DNA of 50,446 bases, taken from assembly GCA_034408745.1 (NCBI GenBank), contig JAWXCM010000108.1:1-50446 (forward strand), read 5' to 3'. Made by a program: the position numbers and the translations under genes. Positions 24,601-32,800 of this stretch are shown here, piece after piece (the stretch's first letter is position 1; every line of letters starts with the position of its first letter). Below the pieces are notes generated by a model, which was given only the letters and a program-made list of their open reading frames with translations, made no database searches and was not told the origin of the DNA. The stretch is from JAWXCM01 sp034408745 (GTDB lineage Bacteria; Acidobacteriota; Terriglobia; Bryobacterales; Bryobacteraceae).

Positions 24601-25500
24601 CTATTTTACAGCGAGTGTCTCGACAAGAATTTTGGCGATATCGGCGATCAGAATCGAGCCCGGATTCTCGGGCGTATAGTCGACCACCGGGATCCCCTCC
24701 ACCGTGATCGCCATGGCGACGCGCGCCCCGGACTTGCTGCGAACCAGTGCGACATCGGACCGCAACGCGTCGAGTGCGCCGGTCTTGTTGTAGATGGAGT
24801 ACTCGTTCAGTTTGCGCCGAACGCCCGTGTCGTCCTGGCAGCGCTTCATGATGGCGAGCATCTCCTTCGAAGCCTCGGGGCTGACGATCTCGCCCTTCTC
24901 CAGACGCTCAAGGATCGTCACCATGTCCTTCGGCGTCGACTTCCCCAGCCCGAACTTCGCATTCTCCGGCAGCCGGCCCGCTTCCGACCAGCCCGACGGC
25001 GACTTCAGGTTATTCCCGTCTCCGCGCACTTTGCGCATCAGCCGTGTCGACCTGATCCCGAGCTTGTCGAGATACGTGTTCACCGCCTCAGCCGAAAATC
25101 GCTCGATGAGCATGTTCGTCGCGGTGTTGTCGCTCAGCACCATCATCAGGTTCAGCACGTCGCGCACAGGCAGGCGAACGCCGTCCGACAGCTCGCTGCC
25201 GATCACGCCGCTGCCGCTGACATTCTCGGCCCTGGTGACCGTCAGCATCTCAGTCCATTTGTTCTTACCCTGCGCCACCGCGTCGAAGACGGCGAGCATG
25301 ACGGGGAGCTTGATGGTGCTCGCCGTGCGAACCGGGTCGGATTCGCCCATGCCGATGGTCTTGCCGGTGTCGAGGTTCTTCGCGTAGAGCGTGACCGTGC
25401 CCGGGAATGACCCGATGCGTTGCCGGATGGCTTCGTGCGCCGGGGTCTGGGCGGCAAGCGGAACAGTCAGGGCCAGGAGGCAGAGGATCAGGCTTCGCAT
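24601..25500 (-). CDS. Class-A-beta-lactamase-related serine hydrolase
   Basis: This 299-residue protein has a signal peptide (about 1-18) and the class-A active-site set: S61-T-I-K64, S123-D-N125 and K239-T-G241. The usual ExxLN omega-loop motif with the deacylating Glu is not found where expected (after TRLMRKVRGDGNN). It may therefore be a slow or non-lactamase member such as a D,D-peptidase or an esterase. It is the first gene of the minus-strand run that continues with the enolase-like enzyme and the GMC complex. Confidence 0.88.
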   Translation of the reverse strand: MRSLILCLLALTVPLAAQTPAHEAIRQRIGSFPGTVTLYAKNLDTGKTIGMGESDPVRTASTIKLPVMLAVFDAVAQGKNKWTEMLTVTRAENVSGSGVIGSELSDGVRLPVRDVLNLMMVLSDNTATNMLIERFSAEAVNTYLDKLGIRSTRLMRKVRGDGNNLKSPSGWSEAGRLPENAKFGLGKSTPKDMVTILERLEKGEIVSPEASKEMLAIMKRCQDDTGVRRKLNEYSIYNKTGALDALRSDVALVRSKSGARVAMAITVEGIPVVDYTPENPGSILIADIAKILVETLAVK

Positions 25501-25594
25501 GAGTGTCAGTTTCGAGTATCGCGGATATGGACGACGAGGAGCTCAGGGTGCCAGTATCCCGCGATTCCCGCAGTGAAACGCTAACCTCGGGGTG

Positions 25595-25815
25595 TTACCA
25601 TTCTTCTCAGGAGCGTGCGGAACAATGCACGGCTGTTGGCGGTCTCCCGATAATTGATCCAACACTCAATTATTCCGGGTCCGGCTCGCATGAATGCATC
25701 GGTGTGCAGGCTCCGGCTTGTCGTAAGCCATGGAGAAGCCTAAAGATGCGCGGAGGACCCACCCCTGTAAATGACGGGGTCAATAAGGGATTCCGCTGTG
25801 CTGCGTGAAGTGCGC
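25595..25815 (+). ncRNA. ssrS: 6S RNA (ssrS) candidate
   Basis: The closing stem is visible: AGCGT-GCGGAA (25612-25622) pairs with TTCCGC-T-GTGCT (25791-25802), and CTTC (25603-25606) pairs with GAAG (25807-25810). The apical hairpin CTCC-GGCTT...AAGCC-AT-GGAG is followed by GGAGAAGCCTAAAGATGCG, very close to the E. coli 6S segment GAGAAGCCTTAAAACTGCG. A 3' hairpin ACCCC...GGGGT then AAGGG resembles the E. coli 3' bubble strand. 6S RNA mimics an open promoter and sequesters the sigma70 holoenzyme. Outside gammaproteobacteria it often sits between zapA and rny/ymdB, which agrees with ymdB here. Ends are approximate and no promoter is clear. Confidence 0.72.
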
Positions 25816-25833
25816 TCCTGCCTTTCACGCCCC

Positions 25834-26619
25834 ATGAGAATCCTCTTTATCGGCGACATATTCGCCTCGCCAGGGCGGGGGATCGTCGCCGACCGTCTGA
25901 GCCGCATAATCACTGCAGAGTACATCGACTTCGTCATTGCCAACGCTGAAAACTCCGCTGGCGGATTCGGCATCACGCCTTTGATCGCCGAGGAGCTGTT
26001 CGCCCTCGGAATCGACGCCATGACCTCCGGCAACCACGTCTGGGACAAGCGTGAGTTGTACGACTACCTCGACCGTCAGCCCAAACTGATCCGACCGGCG
26101 AACTACACGGAGGACCTGCCCGGCAAGGGCGTTACCGTCGTTCGCTCAAAGCGCGGTATACCCGTGGCTGTGATCAACCTTCAGGGGCGAACCCACATGC
26201 CGCCGACCGACTGCCCATTCCGCAAAGCCGACAAGATTCTGGCAGCGCTCGACCCCGCGGTGACGATTCGCTTCGTCGACTTCCACGCCGAACTGACCAG
26301 CGAGAAAATGGCGATGGGCTGGTATCTGGACGGCCGCGTCTCGGCAATGATTGGAACGCACACCCACATCCCCACCGCGGACACGCGCATACTACCCGGC
26401 GGCACGGCCTATCAGACAGATGCCGGCATGACGGGGCCATACAACAGCGTGATTGGAGTGGATAAGGATACGGTAATACGGCGATTCCTGACCGGAGTGC
26501 CAGCGCGCATGGAAGCGGCGCGCGGCGGTGTGGAACTACATGCCGTCATCGTGGATGCCGACGAAACTACAGGACGGGCAACGGAAGTTCGGCGCTACAC
26601 AGTCGCTGAAACCACGTAG
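25834..26619 (+). CDS. ymdB: YmdB/TIGR00282 family metallophosphoesterase
   Basis: This 261-residue protein has the binuclear-metal set of the family: GDIFASPGR (about residues 7-15), NAENSAGG (about 36-43), TSGNHVWDK (about 66-74), VDFHAE (about 149-154) and IGTHTHIPTAD (about 175-185). Members hydrolyse 2',3'-cyclic mononucleotides in vitro and in Bacillus influence RNA turnover with RNase Y. The ATG at 25834 opens the strand with the first metal ligand; an earlier in-frame ATG would lie inside the 6S RNA. It is 18 bp after the 6S candidate and converges on the adaptor gene with a 24-bp gap. Confidence 0.93.
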   Translation: MRILFIGDIFASPGRGIVADRLSRIITAEYIDFVIANAENSAGGFGITPLIAEELFALGIDAMTSGNHVWDKRELYDYLDRQPKLIRPANYTEDLPGKGVTVVRSKRGIPVAVINLQGRTHMPPTDCPFRKADKILAALDPAVTIRFVDFHAELTSEKMAMGWYLDGRVSAMIGTHTHIPTADTRILPGGTAYQTDAGMTGPYNSVIGVDKDTVIRRFLTGVPARMEAARGGVELHAVIVDADETTGRATEVRRYTVAETT

Positions 26620-26643
26620 CGCCGAACCCGAACCCGCGGTCCA

Positions 26644-27900
26644 TTAGTCGGAGGCTTTCTTCTCGCCCTTCGGGGTATCGGGCGGGGCGATCGACACCTT
26701 GGTTCCGGTGTCCAGCCGGTTCATCTGTGAGGTGGCAACCATGTCGCCTTCCTGCAAACCTTCCAGAATTTCGACCTCTTCCGCGAACCGGTCGCCGATC
26801 TTCACGTCACGAGCCTCAATCGTGTTGCCGTTGCGGACCGCGAACGTCTTGTTCGCACCGAACAGGTACACCACAGACCGCACGGGAACCAGCAGAATGT
26901 GTTCCGTTTTGTCAGTCGGCAGCGAAGCGCGCGCGTAAGAACCGGGCTTCAGCTCATTCTTCGGATTGGCGACCAGCGCCTCCACAATAAACGTGCGCTT
27001 GGACTGCTCGACGGTGGGCGAAATGCGCCAGACTTTACCGGTGAATTTCCTGTCCTGAAAGGCTTCCACCTGGACTTCCATGATCTGCCCCAGCTTCACC
27101 CACGGCGCGAACCGCTCCGGCACCTCCAGCTTCAGCCGGATTGGATCGGTCTTGACCAGTGTGAACAGCGGCGTATTGGGCCGGACGAATGCACCCGTCG
27201 AAACGCTCTTTTCCTTGACACTGCCGGCGAACGGCGCGTAAACGACCGCGTCGCGCAGCTTCTTGCGCTGGAGTTCCACCAGCGCCTTCTGCCTCTCGAT
27301 CTCCTGCAGCAGATTCCGGACGCTGTTGATCGACTGGTCGTACGTGGCCCGCGCGGCATTGAACCGAGCCTGCGCCTGATCCAGGTCGGCTGCCGAACCG
27401 ATGCCCTGGTCCACCAGGCTCTTGGTGCGCTTAAAGCGCTGCTCGGCATCGAACAAATCAGCCTGGGTGCGGCGGACTTCGGAGGACTGCAGAATGTCGA
27501 TAATCTTGTCGTTCTCGTTCTTTAAGCCCACGCGCTCCATTGACATACGGAGCGCCGCTTCGTTCTGCTGGAGCATGTACTTCTGCTCTTCATCGGAGAT
27601 TCGGACAAGAACGGCGCCTTTGGCGAGGACGTCGCCGAGGTCCGCTTTGACCTCAACAACCCGTCCTTCGATCTCAGCGCTGATGACGGCTTCGTCGAAC
27701 GGAAACATCGTTCCAACCGACTGAACTGCGCGAGTGACATCTCGCGACCGGACCCGCACCGCCTTGATCTGGACGGGTGCCGAATCCTGCTTAGCCTGAA
27801 TCGGCTGTTGTTTCGTACAGGAGGTCATGCAGAACGCGGCACAGACCAGAACCAAAAAGTTGCGGGCCGGCTGTGCAGCCGGAACGATGGAGAAGTTCAT
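26644..27900 (-). CDS. RND efflux periplasmic adaptor lipoprotein
   Basis: This 418-residue membrane-fusion protein has a lipoprotein signal ending MTSC (about residue 28). It has the biotinyl-lipoyl hairpin (GRVVEVKADLGDVLAKGAVLVRIS, about 79-102; VYAPFAGSVKEKSVSTGAFV, about 218-237), a long coiled-coil hairpin (about 105-215, KRTKSLVDQGIGSAADLDQAQARF) and C-terminal beta domains. It would join an inner-membrane RND pump to an outer-membrane channel. No pump or TolC gene lies next to it: downstream it converges on ymdB and upstream it diverges from the HD-GYP gene. Confidence 0.9.
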   Translation of the reverse strand: MNFSIVPAAQPARNFLVLVCAAFCMTSCTKQQPIQAKQDSAPVQIKAVRVRSRDVTRAVQSVGTMFPFDEAVISAEIEGRVVEVKADLGDVLAKGAVLVRISDEEQKYMLQQNEAALRMSMERVGLKNENDKIIDILQSSEVRRTQADLFDAEQRFKRTKSLVDQGIGSAADLDQAQARFNAARATYDQSINSVRNLLQEIERQKALVELQRKKLRDAVVYAPFAGSVKEKSVSTGAFVRPNTPLFTLVKTDPIRLKLEVPERFAPWVKLGQIMEVQVEAFQDRKFTGKVWRISPTVEQSKRTFIVEALVANPKNELKPGSYARASLPTDKTEHILLVPVRSVVYLFGANKTFAVRNGNTIEARDVKIGDRFAEEVEILEGLQEGDMVATSQMNRLDTGTKVSIAPPDTPKGEKKASD

Positions 27901-27976
27901 GTATCCCTTGTTATCAGACTACCCTGGTCAGAAGGCAACCGTTGAAACAGGAAAGGCGACACCCGCGGCCAGATCG

Positions 27977-27993
27977 TTACCCAAAATGGGTAA
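27977..27993. promoter_or_regulatory. Inverted repeat TTACCCA-3-TGGGTAA
   Basis: This perfect 7-3-7 inverted repeat lies in the 172-bp region between the divergent adaptor and HD-GYP genes. Its size and centre fit a dimeric repressor operator. No family can be named. Confidence 0.4.
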
Positions 27994-28017
27994 GTCCCTT
28001 TAGAACGCATCACTTCG

Positions 28018-28035
28018 ATTAAATGGCGGTTTAAT
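28018..28035. promoter_or_regulatory. Inverted repeat ATTAAA-6-TTTAAT
   Basis: This is a second perfect inverted repeat (6-6-6) in the same divergent region, 24 bp from the first and 38 bp before the HD-GYP ATG. Its AT-richness contrasts with the surrounding GC-rich sequence. It could be an operator or part of a promoter. Confidence 0.35.
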
Positions 28036-28072
28036 TCTGAACGGGGGCTAACATAGTCCGGCGAACGCGCCG

Positions 28073-30466
28073 ATGTTCCTTACTGGTGCCATGAGAACGA
28101 GAGCCAGGATTTGGGTGACATTGTTCCTGTTGTTTGGGTTCAACGCCATCGCTTTCGCCTGTGCCGACTGGCGGATCGATCACCCGTTGCGCTTCGGACT
28201 TTTCGCTGTAATCGCGCTCACGTCCTCCATCCTGCGCGCCAGAGCTCCCGACCTCGCGGGCCAGATGTGGGGCCACCCCCTGTTCGTGGTTTTCGGCCTG
28301 CTGGAGCTGAGCCTCGCCGAGACCACCATTACGACCTCAGCATGCCTCATTATCGAGACTGTTTGGCGTCGTCAGAACCGCGTTTCGCTGCTGGAAGTGT
28401 ACTTCAGCCTCGCCAATCTGGTTGTAGCGATTGCGGTCATGGCACGTCTGCTGGCGTGGCTGACGCCGTTCGGCGTGCCCAACCCTGTCCTGGCATTGTC
28501 GGCCGGACTGGTGCTTTTCCTCTTCACGACTTTCCCCTGGGCATCGGTAGTAGGCCTTGCGGAAAATCGCTCGGTGGTGACGGTCTGGCGCGAACAGTAC
28601 TTCACGCAGCTTCCGCCGATCCTCTGGGCGACCATGCTCGGCTGGACCTTCCATGCCGTCTCGCGTTCGGCCGGGTGGGAGACCGCGACGCTGGGACTGC
28701 CCACGGTGTTCCTGCTGCACAGAACCTGGCGGCTGCATATGGAGCGGCTGGAAGACGCCAAGGTGCATGCCGAACACCTGGCCATTCTGCATATGCGGAC
28801 CATTGAAGCGCTGGCGCTGGCCATTGAAGCCAAGGACACCACCACCAGCGACCATTTGCGGCGGGTTCAGGTCTACGCGACGGAAATCGGACAGCGTCTC
28901 GGGATGAATTCGGGCGACCTGCAGGCGCTCGGCGCGGCGGCCGTGCTGCACGATATCGGCAAGTTGGCGGTGCCCGAGTACATCATCTCCAAACCTGGCC
29001 GGCTGACGCCAGAGGAGTTCGAGCGTATGAAGATCCACCCGATCATCGGCGCCGAGATTCTGGAGCACGTCAACTTTCCGTACCCCGTGGTCCCCATCGT
29101 CCGAGCTCACCATGAAAAGTGGAATGGCTCGGGCTACCCCTATGGATTGAAGGGTGAGGACATTCCGCTGGGCGCTCGAATCCTGTCGGTGGTTGACACT
29201 CTGGACGCGCTCGCCTCAGACCGTCAGTACCGGCGCGCGCTGCCGCTTGACGAAGCGATGCAGCGCGTGTCCGACGAATCGGGCACCAGCTTCGACCCCA
29301 GGGTCGTTGCCGTGCTGCGGGACAACTACGTCGAACTGGAACGCAAAGCGCTCGCAAAAAAGAGCACTTCTCTGAAGCTGTCGCTCGACCTGAAGGTGGA
29401 GCGCGGCGAAGCGCCTGGCGCAGGTTTCGAGCAGGCAAAGCGGGTGGAACCAGCGGGTGGCGGCGCTGGCCGCGATCTGCTCGAGACAATCACCAGCGCC
29501 AGGCGGGAAATGCAGCAACTGGTCGATTCGGCCACGCGGGCTGCGACCATGGACCGCGAGGAGTTCTTTGCGCGGTTCGCCGTCCGTCTCCAGCGGCTGG
29601 TTCCGCACGACACCATCGTGATCTGGCTGGTGGAGGGCACGTCGCTCACGCCCGCGTGGATCCACGGAGCCGAGAGCCGTTTTTTCGCGACGCTCCGCAT
29701 CCCGGTGGGGGAGGGTCTTTCAGGCTGGGTGGTGGAGAATCGTAAGTCCGTGGTGAACGGCAACCCGGCTGTGGAATCGGGCTATCGGAACGATTCGCGC
29801 CAGGTGAGCGGGATGCGCTCCGCGCTGTCCGTACCGGTGGAACGGAGCGGGCATGTCTTCGGTTGTGTGTCGTTGTACCAGGAGGCCCGCGACGGGTTCA
29901 CTCGCGATCACATGAGTGTTTTGCAATCGCTGGCACCGCGGTTTGCAGCGGGTCTGGAAGCGCTGGCGAACCGCGCCAGTCAGCCCAGCCCGAAGACCGC
30001 CGAACCCGCCCAAAGCTGGGACAGTCTCACGTTTCTGCGCCACCTTTCGGAAACGCTGAAGCGGAACTCTCGGCTGAACACGCCAGTCGCCGTGCTGGTT
30101 GCCTGCGTGGAAGGCACGGAGTCACTTCCGCCCGACCGCCTGGAGGCCGCTATCCGCGCCGGATCCGCCCTGCTGGCGGACGAGATCGCGGACTACGAAG
30201 CTCTGTGCCGGATCGGAAGTAACGACTTCGCAGCCGTGATCATCGGCGCCTCGGCGCGCACCATTCTGACTCGACTGTCTCGGATTCGTCAGACAATGCG
30301 CGAATGGGACGGCCTCAGCCTGGCTGCCGGATGCGCCCAGTTCCCCGTCGACGGCCGCACACCGGAAGAGTTGTTTGCCGTTGCCGAGGGTCGCGTCATG
30401 GGTCCGATGCCAGCTGGCGCTCAGACACAATCGGCTGGCGCGGTCGCCTCGGGCTGGGTCCAGTAG
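28073..30466 (+). CDS. Membrane HD-GYP phosphodiesterase with GAF and degenerate GGDEF domains
   Basis: This 797-residue protein has about seven N-terminal membrane helices (about residues 10-225). An HD-GYP domain follows (about 245-425) with DHLRRVQVYA, AVLHDIGKLAVPE and AHHEKWNGSGYPYGLKGEDIPLGARILSVVDTLDAL. A GAF domain (about 490-640) and a GGDEF-like end (about 650-780) follow. HD-GYP proteins hydrolyse cyclic di-GMP. The GGDEF motif is changed to GSNDF (RIGSNDFAAVI), so cyclase activity is unlikely and the domain may sense nucleotide. The first ATG is used, but an ATG 18 bp later is possible. It converges on the propeller gene with one base between stops. Confidence 0.9.
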   Translation: MFLTGAMRTRARIWVTLFLLFGFNAIAFACADWRIDHPLRFGLFAVIALTSSILRARAPDLAGQMWGHPLFVVFGLLELSLAETTITTSACLIIETVWRRQNRVSLLEVYFSLANLVVAIAVMARLLAWLTPFGVPNPVLALSAGLVLFLFTTFPWASVVGLAENRSVVTVWREQYFTQLPPILWATMLGWTFHAVSRSAGWETATLGLPTVFLLHRTWRLHMERLEDAKVHAEHLAILHMRTIEALALAIEAKDTTTSDHLRRVQVYATEIGQRLGMNSGDLQALGAAAVLHDIGKLAVPEYIISKPGRLTPEEFERMKIHPIIGAEILEHVNFPYPVVPIVRAHHEKWNGSGYPYGLKGEDIPLGARILSVVDTLDALASDRQYRRALPLDEAMQRVSDESGTSFDPRVVAVLRDNYVELERKALAKKSTSLKLSLDLKVERGEAPGAGFEQAKRVEPAGGGAGRDLLETITSARREMQQLVDSATRAATMDREEFFARFAVRLQRLVPHDTIVIWLVEGTSLTPAWIHGAESRFFATLRIPVGEGLSGWVVENRKSVVNGNPAVESGYRNDSRQVSGMRSALSVPVERSGHVFGCVSLYQEARDGFTRDHMSVLQSLAPRFAAGLEALANRASQPSPKTAEPAQSWDSLTFLRHLSETLKRNSRLNTPVAVLVACVEGTESLPPDRLEAAIRAGSALLADEIADYEALCRIGSNDFAAVIIGASARTILTRLSRIRQTMREWDGLSLAAGCAQFPVDGRTPEELFAVAEGRVMGPMPAGAQTQSAGAVASGWVQ

Positions 30467-30467
30467 T

Positions 30468-31628
30468 CTACCTGGCGGTCTTCTTCTTTTTCTTCGATTT
30501 CTTCTCGTCTTCGTCGTCCCAGGTGTCCGGAGAAATGGTGTCTTCCACGAACTTCTCCATACCGATGGAGTAGATGGCTGGCTTCCCTTCCCGGTCAGTG
30601 CCGTAGAACAGACGCTGGCTGTTCACCGAAAAGGCCACAGTGGCGCGGTCGGCAACGCTGGCTTTGTGTTCAGCAAGCGTCAGTTCCCGCCGCCCGGCGC
30701 GAACCAGCAGAAGGACATACGGAGCCGCCTTACTCCCGCTGATGCCGGCGAACACCGAACCATCGGCGTTGACGGCAAAGCTGATGAACTGCGTCGTGTT
30801 GGCGATCAACTTGTCTTCGCTGGTCTCGGGGTTGTGTTCGCGGAGCTGAACGTTCTCGCGCGCCACCGGGACCGTCAGGTAGAACACCGTGCGACCGTTC
30901 ATGCTCCAGATGGCGAACCCCGCCTTTCCGCCGGCCACTGCCAGTTGCTTCGAGCCCCGACCATCGGAGTTGACGAGCGTCAGAACGCCGTTGTGATTGT
31001 AAAGCAGGCCCGACCGCTTCGGTCGAAGGCGGCAATAGCGGAGGGGCTCGCTGGCCTCAAACGGCGTTGCGACGGATCCACCCCGCTTCAGCCCGACAAC
31101 GCGGAGTCGATACCGGCCAGCCCGGCTTTCCGACAGTGCGGCAGTGCTCCCGTCGTCGCTCACAGACAGGTTGCCGGCGAACGTCCATCCGCTCTCGACA
31201 GTGTAGACCGTCTCGGGTCGCCGGTTCAGCAGCACCAGCGCATTGCCATCCACATAGACCAGCCTGCGCTCGTCGCTCAGCAGCGTGACCGCGGAAGTCT
31301 CCAGAGATTCGGCATGCGTCAGTTGCTGGCTTTGTCCGCTCTTCGCGTTCCTCATGTCCATGCGCCAAACCTGCATGGAGCCGGACCGGTCTGAGCAATA
31401 GATCAGACCGCCGCCGCGCGTGACGATGCGGTTGGGAGAAGGAGGCAGGACAGCGGCGGATTTCGCCGTATCTGTGAGACGGAGTAGTTCGAACTCAGTG
31501 GCGGGGTCGCGAAACCAGCGCAGTTCGGAGGGCGCGGTGACCAGCTTTTTATCAGGCGCCGCGGCGCTCGCCCCAGTGGTGGACGCGAGCGCCGACAAGA
31601 AGCCTCGCCGCGACCACAAACAATCCAT
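30468..31628 (-). CDS. Exported beta-propeller, oligogalacturonate-lyase-like
   Basis: This 386-residue protein has a Tat-like start (WSRRGFLSALASTTGASAAA) and a propeller of WD/TolB-like blades: FELLRLTDTAKSAAVLPPSPNRIVTRGGGLIYCSDRSG, RRLVYVDGNALVLLN, RLRPKRSGLLYNHNG and RTVFYLT. The FELLRLTD...Y-S-D pattern resembles the oligogalacturonate lyase (pectate-lyase-22) family. I cannot confirm the Mn-binding His/Gln set. It ends in an unusual acidic-then-basic tail (WDDEDEKKSKKKKK, about 371-384). Its role is probably the binding or cleavage of uronic-acid oligomers, but this is uncertain. Confidence 0.65.
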   Translation of the reverse strand: MDCLWSRRGFLSALASTTGASAAAPDKKLVTAPSELRWFRDPATEFELLRLTDTAKSAAVLPPSPNRIVTRGGGLIYCSDRSGSMQVWRMDMRNAKSGQSQQLTHAESLETSAVTLLSDERRLVYVDGNALVLLNRRPETVYTVESGWTFAGNLSVSDDGSTAALSESRAGRYRLRVVGLKRGGSVATPFEASEPLRYCRLRPKRSGLLYNHNGVLTLVNSDGRGSKQLAVAGGKAGFAIWSMNGRTVFYLTVPVARENVQLREHNPETSEDKLIANTTQFISFAVNADGSVFAGISGSKAAPYVLLLVRAGRRELTLAEHKASVADRATVAFSVNSQRLFYGTDREGKPAIYSIGMEKFVEDTISPDTWDDEDEKKSKKKKKTAR

Positions 31629-31650
31629 ACCCGCATCGTAGCAGGGATGT

Positions 31651-32685
31651 TTACTTGTGGTCGTGCTGATTGGCGCTGTAATGATCGGAGAGCAGATCGC
31701 CGCCGAAATCGCCCTTGATTTCGCGCCACACCGCGTGGATGTGGTTGCTATTGTTCTGCGTGTTGTCGTACTCGATGATGAAGTCCGGAGTCTGGATGCG
31801 GTAGTAGTGCGGACCGCCCTTTTCCTCGACGCCAGCCCACGCGAAGAAGATGTTGTTGCCGGCCTTCTTCACCAGAGCCTGACGGCCAGCGGCCACGGGC
31901 GCGGGAACATTGTCGGTGTACTCGTGAATGATCTTGTGCAGCAGATCGCGCTGCGCCGCGGTCATTTTGGCGGCAGACAAGCCCGAGGGCTGACCCGCGA
32001 GCGACGCTTTACGCGACGCTTCGGTCAGAATGTCCTTGTAAGCTACCTTGCTGACAATCGCGACTGCTTTCTGGTCGGCCTTCAAAGCGGTGAGCAGGTC
32101 GCGGGCGAGGTCCTCTTCCGCATGCAGCACGCGCAGGCCCTTGCGTGGTCCTTCGCGCACTTCGGCCGGGTTCGATCCATAGAAAGACGGGCCGCCAGCT
32201 ACCTTACCGTTGGCGAGGGTGAAGTTCTGTGCAACGTGGTGTCCTTCGAAGCGGAATGCCCAGGTGCCCTTTTCAGACGGGGTGCCGAAAATCGAGAAAT
32301 AGTACTTCTCCGGGTTGCGGCGTTCTCCGCTGTCCTTTTCGAGGATGCGGAGAACATCCTCGAGGCTCATGATCGTGGTCGCCTTCATGAAGCCCCGCTG
32401 GCTGAGCGCGGAACTCAGCAGCGCGGTCGCCAGGTGCTTCTGATGCGGAGACATTTCACGAAGCGGAAGGCCCTTGCGTTCGCGCGGGATGAAATGCCAG
32501 TTGAAACGCTCCTCATCGGTGTAGGAGAAGCTGACTTTGGCGGTCTGCTCCGGCGTCAGCGAGGCGAGAAAGTGTTTTGCGGCGTCGCTCATCAGAGGCG
32601 CGGTATCTGCATCGTGAAAGGCCATCACAGGCGTAGCGATGAGGAGAAGCGCAGAGAAAGTGGTACGGAGGGTGCGGTCGGACAC
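31651..32685 (-). CDS. DUF3500 domain-containing secreted protein
   Basis: This 344-residue protein has a signal peptide (about 1-22) and the DUF3500 pattern: AAKHFLASLTPEQTAKVSFSYTDEERFNWHFIPRERKGLPLREMS (about residues 34-80), RNPEKYYFSIFGTP, WAFRFEGHHVAQNFTLANGKV, and the C-terminal GPHYYRIQTPDFIIEYDNTQNNSNHIHAVWRE. Conserved His/Asn/Asp clusters suggest metal binding, but no activity is known for the family. It is followed after 22 bp by the propeller gene, so the two are likely co-transcribed. Confidence 0.92.
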   Translation of the reverse strand: MSDRTLRTTFSALLLIATPVMAFHDADTAPLMSDAAKHFLASLTPEQTAKVSFSYTDEERFNWHFIPRERKGLPLREMSPHQKHLATALLSSALSQRGFMKATTIMSLEDVLRILEKDSGERRNPEKYYFSIFGTPSEKGTWAFRFEGHHVAQNFTLANGKVAGGPSFYGSNPAEVREGPRKGLRVLHAEEDLARDLLTALKADQKAVAIVSKVAYKDILTEASRKASLAGQPSGLSAAKMTAAQRDLLHKIIHEYTDNVPAPVAAGRQALVKKAGNNIFFAWAGVEEKGGPHYYRIQTPDFIIEYDNTQNNSNHIHAVWREIKGDFGGDLLSDHYSANQHDHK

Positions 32686-32701
32686 GCGTGGAGTTTATCA
32701 C

Positions 32702-32732
32702 AAAAAAATAGCCGCCAGTCGAGCCGGCGGCT
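32702..32732 (-). terminator. Rho-independent terminator after the small secreted protein gene
   Basis: Read on the minus strand, the stem AGCCGCC/GGCGGCT with a 9-nt loop is followed by TATTTTTTT. It sits about 70 bp downstream of the 32801-33217 gene and ahead of the DUF3500 start, so it separates these transcripts. Confidence 0.8.
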
Positions 32733-32800
32733 TACTCAGGGGGCGAAATTTTAACTCACACACGCAGTTGGGGTGAGAAGAGAGAAAAATCGGTTACTGC

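Noticed and set aside
25501..25833. Short protein frames in the region before ymdB
   Set aside because: The 6S-RNA structure accounts for the region, and none of the frames has a ribosome site or recognisable domain.
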